NCBI RefSeq assembly: GCF_024362695.1
Contig: NC_065419.1
Span: 7,998,678-8,062,677, forward strand
Length of the DNA: 64,000 nucleotides
Reading direction: 5' to 3'
Source: Pectinophora gossypiella
Taxonomy: Eukaryota; Arthropoda; Insecta; Lepidoptera; Gelechiidae
Position numbers and translations under genes: made by a program. The notes below the pieces were generated by a model. The model saw only the letters and a program-made list of their open reading frames with translations. It was not told the origin of the DNA and did no database searches. Positions 12,101 to 27,100 of this stretch are shown here, piece by piece. How positions within the stretch are numbered: position 1 is the first letter of the stretch; each line of letters starts with the position of its first letter.

Positions 12101-15100
12101 CATATCACAGAAATCACTATGACGTGATCCCTAGTTTGGTTAGGACATTACAGGCTGATCACCTGATTGTCCAAAAAGTAAGATGGTCCGTGGTTCGGAA
12201 GGCACGTTAAGCCGTTGGTCCCGGTTACTATTTACTGATGTGAGTAAGTAGTCGTTACATGAGCCATGTCATGGGCCTTTGGCGGCTCAATAATAACCCT
12301 GACACCAGGGTTGATGAGGTTGGTAATTCACCTCACAACCCACACGAAATAGATCATGTCACTAGGTCACCTACATGATATAGCTATTACTCGTCAATCA
12401 CTAATCGTCTCCCGGATCACTAATCCCATATCTGCGCGGATATTAGGAAGAGCTTCGTGACTAATTTCATTCCAATCACACCACTCAAACTAGATTTAAA
12501 CCTACAAATTGATTTAAGATTGAATTCTGAGGTGAGATTTACATAATCTAATAGGTTTCGATAACATTTTACAGCATAATTAAAACTTAGAGGCATTCCG
12601 TTAGACAGAGTGTTACCTAGGTATAAGTTATGACACGACAGAACAGAACATGATGGGATATCTTCAGTGTTTTTAGATGAAATGCTTCAATGTGGCCTTT
12701 TAGACCTTCGATCAGATAATGTCGACACCTGTTTATACCAGAGAACTGACAAGTTTCTGGCAACCAATTGATGGCTAAATAACCACATTAATAGAGCAAA
12801 GAAGATGGCAGCCAAGCAGTAGATTTAAAACGGTACCAAAACTATTCCTGGGGGGGGTAAAATGGCCACATCGAAGCAATTCATCTAAGAAAGCAATGTT
12901 GCAATTTGACATTTGCGAATATAATAGTAAGTGCGCAATGCAATAAATGTCAATGTGGCCATTTGAACCCCCCTGATTTGCTGATCATCGCCGCCCTTTT
13001 GGTAATTTAGTCCTAATATACTTACATAATGATGAACCATCATAGTGACAGCGAAACTATATTAAGTTCATCCCTTTGCCTATAATAGGTCCATTACGTT
13101 AGAAGGGATCGTTAATTGGAACTCAGGCCACAGAAATAGTCCTTATGTATGTAACCATAAATCAATGATAGCCGTATCGTGGACATAGATAGCAAATGGC
13201 ATAACAGTGAGTTCCATGTCCGGATAGGAGATGAAAAGAAACGCCTAAGGGTTAATTAATAAAAAGGACATACCTATTTTTATTATTATTTATCATAAAA
13301 CTGGCTCCGATTCCTGCAGACACATCCTGATTTTGTTTTGTTACCTGTCATTTTCTTATCCGCCGAAAAGGAAAGAGACGGATGATTGACAACTGTTTAT
13401 TTTAAAATGAATGAGTTACCCGGGCGAATAAAATAGGCATATCGCCTATATAGGCAACCCGTTTGACGTGTACTGTCAACTTAATTCTGTCGGGTTTTTG
13501 GCCAATGTAATATTTTGGAAGGGTTTTATTATCTCCACTATCATACACAGAGAGAGATAGAGAGAAAATATTTATTCATCAACTTGTGACACATTACATA
13601 CAGAGCAATCACAAATAAATGTAGATGCAGAAGCAGAATCAGAGATGAACTCAGTATTGTCTCCATTTCCGAAGAACCAGAGGCTGTTTTTCAGTGGCTT
13701 CTTAATGTTCTCCGTCTGCTGGACCCCAGAAAGTAATTACAAAAGAAAGTATTACAATCACATTACATTGTACCAATATTATTTATATACTGCATAGTCG
13801 TATTCGGTATTCTATTACTTAATTAGAAAAGAGCTTATTTTACATGCTAAAGACTTAAACAAACTCTTATACAGCTATGAAAACACGAGCAACAAATAAG
13901 AGACGATATTTAATACGTAAACACAATACATCTAAATCGATGTTAAACTTGAAAGAGGCAAAAGCAGTTTGCGCGGATATTGCGAGGGGTCACTTTGCAT
14001 ACGTTCTTTCCACCGAGAAAGATTGATCCAGCTTGAGTTATGGAGATGTATCGTCGCAGAAGATTGAAAAAGTTACTCGTGAGAAACTAAGAGTGTTTTC
14101 TTATAGTGCGATTAAAAGTTCTTTTTTTGAAATAAGATTACCTACTATATTGCGTTCAATTTCATTTATTCCGTAAACAATATACTTGTCTTAAAAATAA
14201 ATAGATCACAAATTACAATTTAGGTATTACTACTGTTGGGATATAAATGTCAACTTAAAAATATCATAGTTAGTTGCTATGTTGCGATTTATTACAGCTT
14301 TTCACATATTGCTCGTTTTATAGGTTTCGGTTTAGTAAATAATCTGTAGACAATTGCATTTATTTTTGTTTTGGTTTTCCCCGAAGGGTAAGGCAAAGGT
14401 AACTATGCCCATACAGCCATGTCTTACGTATTTTTTTTCTTGATGATTGATGAAATGATGAAAGATGATGATGATGAAACCTAAGCCCCCACCCTCGGAG
14501 TAGACTCCTACTCCGAACCCCAAACGAATTAACTCAAAAGTCCGCATAAACTTTCGAGTTATGAAGCGGCTTCCTGCCACGAAGCGAAAATAGGCAGATA
14601 CACTTTGTTTATTGAATACCCCTATATAATAACACTCGCGAATGTCTTCTGACTAACTTGCGATCATTAACCACAAAACACCACTTCGTATTAATTATTT
14701 ACATTATTCAATGAAGAAAGCAACTGTCCCGTTCCCGTTTCCCGCCAAAAAGCCGTAGACAATTGCAACATAAAAATACCTTTTATAAAAATAATAATTC
14801 TTTACTTTTTAATTCTTTTTATAATCATCGGTCTATAGTATCTCTTATTGTCGGACGTGTTTGTAACTACTTACCGACTTAAAGCAAATTGAATTCGAAC
14901 TGGCCAAACAATCGGCGTTTTTGGCAGTGGTGAAAGTAATTAAACCACACTCATTTTAACATAATCATATAACGTAAGATGAACATAAACAGCCTGTATA
15001 CGTCCCACTGCTCCACCGCGGGCTAGTGGAGATGTTTTATGGGACCAATGGCTTAACGTGCCCTCCGCAGCACGAAATCATCTTACAACATATTAAAATT

Positions 15101-18100
15101 TGATTCATAATTGATTTCTGATTGATTTTTGATTTGATAATTGATTGATTCATATTTTTATTTCTTTTTTCTTTTTAATTTCCGCGCGTTAGAATAGATG
15201 AGGATACTTTACGAGGTTTTTACTCTACATAAGCACGTGTACTGTTGTTTTGTTTGCTTTACGATTAAGTAGGTATAGCTTTTAGGTGCTTCTCGTTTTT
15301 TTATGGATTTAGTCGTATAACAAAAATTATTTAGTAATTTCGAAACGAAATTTGGCACGTGTTCGCGATAATAAGGATTACGCGAATATATACGGTGACA
15401 TACTTAAATAATGTAGAGTATGTGTAGATGTACGGGTTACTTTTAAAGCTTTTGAAATAGAGCTCTGGAAGACGAGACAAACCGATCGAAGCTAAAAGCA
15501 TCGCAAGAAACATATTCGAATGTAAAAATAAAATTCTTGAAGCGTCCTTGTAGCTATCACATTTCAATATAGCTGCAAACTTAGTTTGTCACGCGATCGA
15601 CTTTCAGCGCTTCTTATGAATTGATGCAAATTGTCTCGTGTCGAGTAATGTGACGATGTCAGCCATTTTTTATCTCCGCTTTCAATCATATCGAGACGAG
15701 ATATTTTTCCGTTATATTTTCGAGACAAAGACAAGGAAATCATAATCAAGGAAATACATGGTGAAAATCTCTTATCCGTCTCCCACTTGGACAAACGCTG
15801 AACTATTCCACATCTATTTAGTTTAAGCGATCACTCTCCAATTCGTCTCAAAGGCCACATGCAATCAATTAATCTAAAAAAGACATTTGTTGACATTACG
15901 CACTTACTTTTACATTTTCGCAAATGAGAAATTGCATTATTGCTTTTTAGAAGAATTGCTTTAATATGAGTTCAGACAGGCAGTCGCTTCTGTAAAAAAC
16001 CGGTCCTGTCAAATCTTCAGGTTAGGTAAGCGGACCCTGTGAAAATCGGGATAATGCTAGGGAGATGATGCTTTAATGTGGGGCTGACTCTGCCTCCGCG
16101 CCCAAGAGGTGTCCACTCCTTGATAGTTTTTACTCACCTATCATGCTACATTCTGCAAACATGACCGGCTCACTCCCACTTCAATCTTCTTCATTTTATC
16201 CCTCTCCAGCCACGGAATCCGTCTCGCTTTTTGGATTAGGAATAGGCGAGGAAAAGGCAGTATTTCTACTCTATATAATTGACATAAGCTCGCTTAGATC
16301 CACCACAAGTTCAGGTCAAGGTTAATTACAATAGGGTCTCGAGGGTAACCTACGGATACGAGAGATATCAACCCCTAGTTTAGAGGATTGGAGGATTATA
16401 AAGTATGTAATGTGGACACGGACTACTCAGTTTGCTGCTGTTTAGTGTTGTCCTTTCTGTCGTAGGCCTTTGTGTCAAAAGTGGCTGCATGTTGTCTACT
16501 AATTACCTACTTGTGTTCTTTAGTTAACTTAGATTTATTTCTTGTTGCACCATCCCGCATCTACGTCTAGTAATTGTTTGTTCCTTGTAGTGGCAACCTG
16601 GAAAAAACTCTCCAGAAAAATAAGGCCCTTAATTTTAAGAACTGAGCAATAAAGTGTATTTGCTTTGTGTGAGTTTATTTTTGTTTTCGGCGGCTAAGGA
16701 GTGTACTACAAAGTTAACGACAGCACTGCTTGCTTTTCTTACATGACTGGATCACTTCTGTCGCGAATGAGCCATATTTTTACAGGCATAAGGATGTTTC
16801 AATTCTAAATATATGCAGTGTTTTGTGAACAATTCGTGTGGGTGGCAGTATACAGTGTCTAAAATCAAATTGTAAAGACATTTCTACGTGGGTAGTTGTT
16901 TCTAAAGAATATATTTATTTTTTCCTCGTCCCGGAAACGGCACAGGAAGAAATTACGTTACATTAATTGAAACATGTTTATCGTGGGTAGGATGTATAGG
17001 AACGGGGGTGAGTCTGGCGAAATTGTGTGCAAAGTGTTTGTTTGTGGTTACATGGACGATGCTCGGATTTGGGCCACAAACGTCGCTCCCAATGATTTGC
17101 GGTCCCGGAAATGTGTTGCAGGGTTGTATTGTATGTAGTTATTTCCTTTGTGTTTTAAACAGAAAGTAGGTTATTTTGTTAGATGATTTTATAATTGATT
17201 GTATAATATTCATCTACAATGTAAACAACGGAATGAACTCTAAAGTTTACAATAAATAAAGCAAGATCTGTCATCAGTATCGAAATTTTATAACATTTAC
17301 TAAATGTGTAAGGTCACGAGTACTAATATGTAATACACTTTGCAACCATGTCACATTAACATTTTTGACAAATTAAACTGTGAGTCTTATTAAATGTCAA
17401 ATATGATAGCGCGACAGGGTTCTAAAGTGTACATACGGGTATTAGTGAAATCTTTGAGAGATGATTCAGATTCAAACCATGATTCTAAGTAGGTATCTAA
17501 TGTAATTTTAAAAAACACTAAAAATTTGATATAAAATTCCGTTTGATATCAACTCACAATCATGGTCTGAATCATCCCCCTCAGTATTCCATCCTTCCAG
17601 CCGTATTCGGCCACGGCAACAAGTCTCTAATCTAGGAACGCCTAAGGTGCGCTCTTATATGGCTGATGTAACCGATCTTAGCAGTGAATGTACGGCCACA
17701 TTCACTACACATCAACACACCTCCGATATAGTTATATGTTATGGCCGCAGATGGTCGGGCCTTCAGCTCGTCGCGTTTTGAATCAAGCTCTTCTCGGCAG
17801 CTTTTCTCGACGTATTCTATACGATGTCACTAACACCCTGTATGAATGAAAACTGAACCGAGTGAACTCTTTCAAATATGAACTGGCATAACTGGGCTTA
17901 ACATTTTCAGTAAAACCCATTCTGTATAACATTTTTCTTTTGTACAGCCACCCACGGTCCTCTTGTACCCTTATAAATGTCCTAAAGAAATAACGAGATC
18001 AGAGACTTGGCAAATTCTCTAGAGGATTGTGAGGAAATCACAGACTGTTGCAGCTAATGTGAAGCCCCTATGTCGCATATACCATTAGAATGGATAATAT

Positions 18101-21100
18101 ATCCAACTTACATACCTAACAAAACAAAAAAATAGTTATTTCTTTTGTAAAATTAAATTCTCCTCTCATTGTTGGTACCTAAGTATACGTATACGACGAA
18201 CAACTCTTTGAAAATAGGATGTGGTCACGGGTATATACTTTGATACCATGTCACATTAACTTTTTTGACAAATTAAACCGTTAGTCTCATTAAATGTCAA
18301 ATATGATAGTGTGACAGGGTTCTAAAGTGGGTACATGATATTACTCATGACTGTATGTAAGCATTAATGTACTTATAATTATGTCACTGTAGTAACATAA
18401 TTAGTTGTCAATAAAGTATTTTATCTATCTAACACGTACTAAGCGTTGCCCCCGATATTTGAATCTTTCTATTCAACGTGTTTTTTCATCCCTTTACACA
18501 TAAGTATCTATATGTTTTATTTGAATCGTTTTCCAATAATAAAAAAATCAATTTAAACCTCTTACTACAACTTATGTCTATGACATCGCACATCCAACTC
18601 CATCTCACACCCATTAGACGCCCCACCTTACTTGTCCCTTAACTACCTCGTTCCAATAAAATGGGTCTCAGTGAGATCTATTCATATTTTGATATAAGGA
18701 AATCGTGAAAATATTCGATTTTATCCCAGAGTGCGTGAATCCCCGGAGGTTTATACCTAATAAATAATTTATTGTGTCCCTGATCCCGGCGTTCCCCTGT
18801 GATATCCATAATACGCTTATGTCCATTCCCTTTTATTGTTCTGACATTATATTCTTTGCGAAAACAGGTTTATTTTTTACTTATCTCGTTTTATGGAACT
18901 ACTTCTCAGTTGGCTACAAGATTGGTTAATTTTAATAACCATTCAGGTGTATAAAGTGTCAATTATATTTTTAATCGGTTTTTATTTTTCCTTAAAAATC
19001 TTGTAAGTTCTTTTCCTTATATTTTCTGTGCCATTGTAGGTACCTTTTAATTTGCTTCATCACCTTCATCTTGTGTTAATTAAAACATTCTAATAATTAA
19101 TACTCTGATTACGACTGTATTTGCCTTTCTCAGGTTCAGACGTGATTCGTTCATACACGCCAGTCGGCGAGGGCTGGGGCCCGGGAGAGCCAGGTGCTCT
19201 CAAGCTAGCAGTCAAGAGGTATGAAGGAGGAGTGGTGTCTCCGGAACTGGCTGCGCTCAAAATTGGCGACCTGGTTAAACTCTCCGGCCCGTATGGGAAC
19301 TTTCATCTTCAGAAGGTACGTTGAATAACAAACTATTTGAAAATGAAAAGTTAAATGTTTTCAGATTTAAATGTTCCTTTCTAAACAAATCTTAATGATT
19401 CGGTTTTTGTATCATAATTTATGTTTTTATTTAATTCAGCTTATATTATTTCTAGTACCAACTTTTTACATTTCGCTCGGAAAATTTAAGTTTTCAAATG
19501 GCAGACAACCAGAAAATTATTTTTGTTAGCCGAGACCCATGGAGTAGCCTCCTCTAATAAGACGATATATAATCATATTAAATGCTCCTACCTACATTAA
19601 TATATAGTGTCCTACCTCTATGAATACAGGCATGCATTGTTCATAGATCTGTCAGCCACAGTTGCTGCTTTTGTCCTCTTGTGCCCATTTAAATGTAGTG
19701 TAATAGAATTAGTTTTCAATACAACTTGTTCTGAAGCAGAAACATATTAGGTCAGTTTGTAGGGCGTGGCTTTTGCTGTGAAAAAGATATTTTATTCGAT
19801 TTTCGAATTAGAAAAACAATGTTTGAATATAGGCTGGTGCTCTAAATAAATGTTCCTTTGAACATTACGGCTAGATCAAAAGCGCGGGAAACTTCCGAAA
19901 TTGGCGGTCGTGTTTTTTAGTGAAAATTTAATTTAATTGATTTCGTGTGGGTTCAGTGGAGTATTTCTGTATTATTTTATCTGTTAATTCATATTTATAT
20001 ATATTCTTCTAAAATACTTGCTGCTGTGTAGTGGTAAGTGAGTTTTTCTTTTTACTATGGGGGTTGATCCCCCCGACGACCCCGGTGGCGGCCGGGATCG
20101 TCATCGTGTCCCTCATGTAGGGATGGAAGTTATTGTTGACGATACTTCGTCAATGGATACGGAGGACGGGTGCTCCTCTCAAGTCAGAAAACGTGTAAGA
20201 CCCTTGAGAAAGATTTGCAAACATTGCAACAAAAAGCGCAAAAGTAAAAATAGTAAAAACGTTTCGGGTGTAGACAAGTGCAATTGCAATTCTGACGAAG
20301 ACAATTCTCTTTTATCAACAATACCTGATCCTCCACCTCTACCACCAACAGTCACAGTAACTAATCAGCAAACCCAGCAGCAACAGCAAGTTGGTAGGAA
20401 ATATGTTTCTTCCGACCTAGCACCCTATGTGGTGCACATTCAAAAGGAGCAGTCTACTCCTGACGATCCTGTTTCACTGCATCCCATTCAGTTTGGCAGC
20501 GTTCTAAAGAAAAATATGATTAAAAACATAGTGAACGGTAGCTTGAAACGGATCGGCAGAAATAGACTATCCATGGCCTTTTCCACATATTCTGATGCTA
20601 ACGCTTTTATTGAAAATCCTTGCCTTGCCAGCCATAGTTTGAGAGCTTTCATTCCAACCTTTATTATCACACGGATGGGTGTTGTCAGGGGTGTCCCTGC
20701 TGACTGGCCTGAGGATGAGATTTTGGATAATGTGAGTGTCCCCATTGGATGTGGGAAAGTTCTTAAAGCTAGGAGAATTAAAAGTAAAAAAATTATAAAT
20801 GGGTCTCCAGAATTTACTAACACTGAAACAGTTGTTTTAACTTTCGATGGACAAGTACTACCAAAACGTGTGTTTATGTGCTATACTCCATTGACTGTCG
20901 ACTTGTACATTTATCCAACCATTCAATGTTACAGCTGCTGCCGTTTTGGTCATACAAAGGCTCAATGCCGCTCCAAGCCTCGCTGTTATAAATGTGGGCA
21001 AGGTCACACTGCCGAATCTTGTTCAGTAGAACAAGAGGATGGATCATGCTGTCTTTGTTCTGGTTATCATTTTGCCACTAGTAAGGCTTGTCCTGAATTT

Positions 21101-24100
21101 TCCCGACAAAAAAATATCAAAGTGTCAATGGCTCAAAACTGCATCTCATATTTAGAGGCTTCCAAATTACACCCCGTTGTCTCCAAATCTTTTGCTGACG
21201 TTCTTAGAACTTCGCAACATAAACAATCTCAAGATGAGGCTGCTAACCCAGCAGCTCGATTGTCCCCATCTTCCAGCTCATATAAAAAAACAGTTTTCCT
21301 TAAGCCTCGTGCTCCTCCTACGCCTTCGGCTGGGTATGACCGGGCTGCACATGCATCTCTAATAAAAGATTATGATATACCTCTATCTTCACCAAATGGT
21401 TCTGCTCTGAAAAATGATAACTCAGAAAATGATAAATCAAACCAACCCATAGCGAAATTAATTTTGTCTCTTATTGAGCTTTTGTTTAAATCCAGTTTAA
21501 TTCCCACCAATTCTATACCGTCCCACGTTGCCCAACTAATTGAAAACACTGTGTCTATCAATCCCAATAATGGATCAGGTACTCCTACAGTGGAATTGTA
21601 GAAGTGCTGCTGATAAAAAACCTGAAATAATATTTTTAATTAATAAATATAATCCTTCAATAGTCTGTCTCTCAGAGACATGGCTTTTGCCTGAATATTC
21701 TTTTAGAATATCAGGTTTTAATATTCTTAGGAAGGACAGAGCTAGTGATGCGCATGGTGGTGTTGCCATCCTTATCAATAGTTCTGTTCCTTACAAACAA
21801 ATATCTCTTCCTCCTGTAAATAATGGTGTTGAAGCCACTGCTATCTCTGTAAATAATGTGTGTATAGTTTCTGTATATATTGCTCATCCTACTTTAGCTT
21901 TGTATAGTGATCTCACTAATATATTTAAATGTATACCAAGCCCTTTTTTAGTACTAGGTGATTTTAATGGCCAGCACCCGGCATGGGGAGGTTCATCTAG
22001 ACATATTTTTTATGGAGAAGAAATGTTGCGAATTTTAAATTCTCTCAATCTCTGTATTTTAAATGATGGTACTCCTACTCGGCGTACTGGCCCTGACGAG
22101 GGCCCTAGTGCTCCAGATCTCTCTATATGCACGCCTAATCTTGCTTCTATTCTTTCGTGGTCAGTTCACCCTTCTACTTGTGGAAGTGACCATCATCCCA
22201 TAACTATTAAGTTTCCTTCGTTACATCCAATGATAGCTCCGAAACCTACTCCCCGTATGAAATATAGATTACCTAGTGATTGGTCTGCATTTAGTCAGCA
22301 AGTTGACAGTAAAGTTTCAAACCTCCCTTCTGTCTGTATGGGTAATGAGATGGCTTGCTCTGAGGCTCTTGTCAAAGTCATGATTGAGGTTGCAGATGCT
22401 TTATTCCCAATTAAAGTGGGCGGCTCCAGAAAAATCCCCTGTCCACCTTGGTGGGACAACGAGTGCACAGAGGCTATAAAAAGAAGGAGGGAAGCAGAAA
22501 GGGTTTATTCCTGTTTAATGACATCTGTGAACTATGAGCTTTACTGTCAAGTGGCACGGGACACTCGTAAATTTTTGAAAAAGAAGAAGTTTGAGGGATG
22601 GAGAAGATTCTGTAATAATATTTGTCCAGATGTTAATGTTTCTGTTGTTTGGCAAAGCGTTAGGAGATTCAGGATGGGTGTTAATCCATCATCTAGAGGC
22701 TCTCTATCTTCAGAGCTAGCTGAACAATTCCTAGATAATCTAGCTCCTTCTTCAGTTCCTGAGTTACAAATTCAGTGCTTGCCAACTTCAATTTCTAATA
22801 ATTTATCAGGATTAAATTCACCTTTTTCCATGTCTGAAATTAAAGGCATTTTAACAAGTTTAATTGACACGTCACCCGGTCAAGACGGTATACCCTATTC
22901 CTTTTTCTGTAACAGCAGTGATAAAACTTTAAATTACTTCTTAAATATTATAAATTCTATTATGTTGTCTGGCAACATTCCTCTCTCATGGAGGTCCCAG
23001 TTAGTAATACCTATCTTAAAACCAAAGAAACCTCCTTCTGACGCTTCTTCTTACCGACCTGTTGTTTTATCTTCTGTACTGGCCAAATTGGCAGAACATT
23101 TAGTCAAAAATAGGCTAGAATGGTATTTAGAAAGCAATAGATTGCTCTCTGAAAGTCAGTTCGGCTTCAGAAAGGGCAGAAGTACTTCTGATAGTTTGAG
23201 TCTGTTTATGACTGACATTAGACTGGCATTTTCAAAAAATGAATCCATCCTCTCTGCTTTTTTAGACATTAAAGGTGCCTATGATAATGTTGTTATTTCT
23301 ATTCTTCATAAGAAATTAAAATCATTAAATGTTCCGGAAATGCTCACTTCATTTATTATTAGAATGCTGTCAGAGAGATCTATAAGTGTTACACTAGATG
23401 GGTCCCAGATATCTAGAGTTGTTTGGCAGGGCTTACCTCAAGGCTCAGTGCTGAGCCCTTTACTATATAATGTATATACTTATGATTTAGAGGATTCCTT
23501 AAGTAACTCAGTTAATATTTTACAGTATGCAGATGATCTTTTATTGTATTGTTCAGGTAAATCTGTTTCTAATTTATGTAACACACTTACAACATCTCTT
23601 GGTATATTGAAGGGTTGGCTGAATGATAATGGCTTAGAATTATCCGTTTCCAAAAGCAATGTAGTGCTTTTTTCTCGTATGAGATCTCCCCCTGAAATTA
23701 ATGTTTTTTATGATAATATCCCCATGCCTGTAAGTTTACAATGTAAATTTTTAGGAGTTATACTGGATTCCAAACTTACTGGTATCCCACATTGCAATTA
23801 TATTGAGGCTAAATGTGAACGGAATCTTAATATTATTAAATGCCTCAGAGGTGTATGGTGGGGCGCTCATCCTACTTCTCTGAGAATCATTTATAATGCA
23901 CTAATCAGGAGTGTGATTGATTATGGATCTTTTTTGCTGGAACCATGTAGTGCTGCTGCTTTAAATAAACTAGATAAAATACAATCGGTAGCTTTAAGGA
24001 TTGTTCTGGGCGCAATGAAGACTAGCCCTATTAATGCAATGCAAGTCGAGTGTGTTGAACCCCCTTTACAACTGAGGCGGCAGTTTCTTTCAGATAGTTA

Positions 24101-27100
24101 TTTATACCGTTGTTTACAACTAGGTGACCACCCACTTTTAACCAAGCTAAAAATCCTCTCTGAAGAAGTCAACTCCTCAAGTTACTGGACTCATAAATGC
24201 ACTCCTTGTTTAATTAATAGTTATCAAAAATTACTGTCAATTGATACGCCAATTCATAACTCAATATGTTTCCCTCTTTACACCTCAAACTATGAAGCCC
24301 TTGTTTATAAACCTGATGTTCGTTTAAACTTGGGTATAACTAAACAAACTTTTGAGGCATCCAATGTTTTCAATTTCGTTCTAGACACGGAATTTGACAA
24401 TAGCACTGACAGTTGGCATCATGTTTTTAGTGATGCGTCCAAACGATCCACAGATAATAAAGTAGGTGTTGGCATATATCACTCACAATACGATATAGTT
24501 CAAAAGATTAAATTACCTCCTGAGAGTTCTGTTTTTACTGGTGAAGTTTTTGGTCTGTATAAAGCGGTTGAGTATGTACTTTTAGCAAAACTTAGGAAAA
24601 CTATAATCTTTTCAGACTCAATGAGCGCTCTACAATCTCTATCTAAATTTTTATTTAAAACAAAACTTATTAGTCCATTGATAATAGAAACCAGAAACAT
24701 GATTGTTCAGTGTGCTGCAAAGGGATTTTCGATTATTTTTGCCTGGATTCCGGGACATAGGGGTATCCGTGGAAACGAACAGGCTGATAGGCTTGCTAAT
24801 GACGCCATTGATTGTGGAGATATGGCTTACTATAAAATCTACCCTCATGACCTTCTTGCTCTACCCAGAGTGTATCTACGTGATTCGTGGAGGGAAGTGT
24901 GGTCTGTCAGTTCTCAAACAAAAGGAAAATATTTCGCATCTATCCAACGTGAAATTCCTGCAAAACCCTGGTTCTCGCGGTTGCTGTTGGGCAAGACGGC
25001 ATCGTGCATCCTGACTCGTATGAGATTAGGTCACGTTTGTACGTCTGCTCATCTAGCTAAATTTCATATAGTGGACAGTGCTTTATGTGAGTGTGGTGAG
25101 GTGGAGGATGTGGATCACATCTTCCTGAATTGTCCTAAATATGATAATGCTCAACTTTTTCAGGGACTTACACATTTACACATTCCTTTTCCTACTTCTA
25201 TCCAGATCCTTTTATCTTCAAATAATCCTTCAGTCTATCGTTTATTAAGTATGTTTATTAATACTAATGATATTAAAATTTAACTTCCTCTTTTTATTAT
25301 TATTTTATTATTATTCCTCTCCTGATCCTTACCTTTTCCAAATTCCGTTCCTATCCGGTATATTTTATTATTGAAAAGTTTCCTCGTTTTTAACGACTGC
25401 ACAGTAACAACATGAAAAGATAATTATTATTGAAGACTAACTCACGATTTATCACTCAAGATTTGTCATTGGCGCATCGCTAGCCGCGGAAGCCAGAAGA
25501 AAAAAAAAAAAAAAAAAATTACGGCTAGATTACGGCTTTACTAGAAATATTTTTTCCAAATTCAAATCGAATGGCTTGTGATAGAAACCTTAAATCGATT
25601 ATGAAATCGAATTATCTTGATATCGACCGCTTGTTTTATCGATGCAACATAATCCCAAAAGTAAATATACTCGATGAATGCCGTGAAAGACCACAAGCAA
25701 GCCAGGCTGCCATTCTTCTTGTATAATATACATAAATATGCATGTGTTCTAACGTTCTAAGTGCTAAACAATGTTTTGTAGCAAAGCGTTGAGTGTTTTA
25801 CCACTGCTGTGTATATTACCTATATAAGATTGATAGGTAGGTACAAACCAAGCACGACTACGGAGAAGAAACAATAATTGTGCTACTTTCCCACCAGTCA
25901 AATCAATTACTTTTTACTAAACGTCAAAATACGAAATTACTATGGAATTTGTATGAAAAGGCACACTGTGACGTCATAGAAAACGAGTTACATTTTTCTT
26001 GATTAAAATTCATAAATAAGTGAAATAGAAAAAATAAAATGTTATTGTCACGTTTAGATCTGTCTTTATTTAGTAATCAGAATTTCATAATTTGTCTTGA
26101 ATCTAGTACACGACCCAATTGATGACCACAAGTTTAGACAATTATTTTCTTTATTACTATCGTTTCTACAGATCCTTTTAAGTGTTGTGTATGTGTTAGG
26201 AGATTAGAAATTCTAATGACTTAATATTTTATTATCACATAAACAGACAAGCGGAACGGGACATTTTTTATTGACTAAATATTTAAGTAATGTTCGATCA
26301 CTGCGATCGTACCAATGAACGGAGGAAAATTTCTAGCGAACGAAGTCCAATCGGAATTATTTACGAGAGTCGTCTCCATTAATTCCTCTGTAATTTAATT
26401 ACCCTCAGCCTTGTATTGGTGATTTCATTCATAATGGTCATTATAGTTAGTAGAATTGGTACTTAAGTGATTAATTTAGTGCAGGGGTTCCCAAAGGGTG
26501 CGCCGTAGTGCCCTGGTGCGCCGTAGAAAGTAAAGAGGGGTGCTGTGAGTTCTATCATTATCCGAAACCATAAATATTCGCGTGTACCTATTTAATCGCT
26601 CGCATCGGTAAATAATATAGCGTCGTGTCACAAATTTACAACGACGGTAGGTACCTACACCATCTTCGCGCGCGTTTTCCTATCTGTCTCGAAATAATCT
26701 AACCTAACAACCGTTACGAAGTACTAAACTTGTAAGTAACTGCGCCGCAGGTGAAAAAAGGTTGTTATCCCCTCATTTAGTGAAGTAGAAGATCTTAGAA
26801 AAGTAGAAGAAATAGAGATGAGTCATACTTAAAAAAAAACTTTACACTCATACTACTAAAATGCTGTCATACTTATAAAATATACCTATTTTGTGATCAT
26901 TGTTTTATATTTTATTTATTTTGAATGTTTTATTTGGTACGTAAATTATGGATCATTGTAATTTGAAATAAAGCAATTATTTTTTAATATTTTTTTAAAA
27001 CTTCGTATCAACTATGGCTCCAAGTTACCTTTGATTACTTGTGGCTCTGCCCACCCCTTTAGGGATTATGGGCGTGAGTTTATGTATGCATTGTACACAT

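Larger units (their letters stand above)
16073..19133. other. Intron 4 interior, no gene seen
   Basis: AT-rich intronic DNA of Cyb5r4. It contains the related pair of direct repeats at 17307-17435 and 18219-18337 and a short imperfect inverted repeat at 17459-17577. No coding exon or RNA gene was recognised. Confidence 0.6.
19864..25530 (+). mobile_element. Full-length intact non-LTR retrotransposon (I/jockey group, with RNase H)
   Basis: The element body is 19877-25517, flanked by a perfect 13-bp target duplication ATTACGGCTAGAT (19864-19876 and 25518-25530). The parts in order are a short 5' leader of about 180 bp, ORF1 (20057-21601), overlapping ORF2 (21540-25283), a 3' UTR of about 215 bp and a run of about 18 A. 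Both reading frames are open from end to end. It lies in intron 5 of Cyb5r4 in the same orientation as the gene. An intact structure with identical target repeats points to a recent insertion. The RNase H domain after the reverse transcriptase fits I-like and LOA-like clades better than classical jockey; the exact clade was not determined. Confidence 0.92.
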
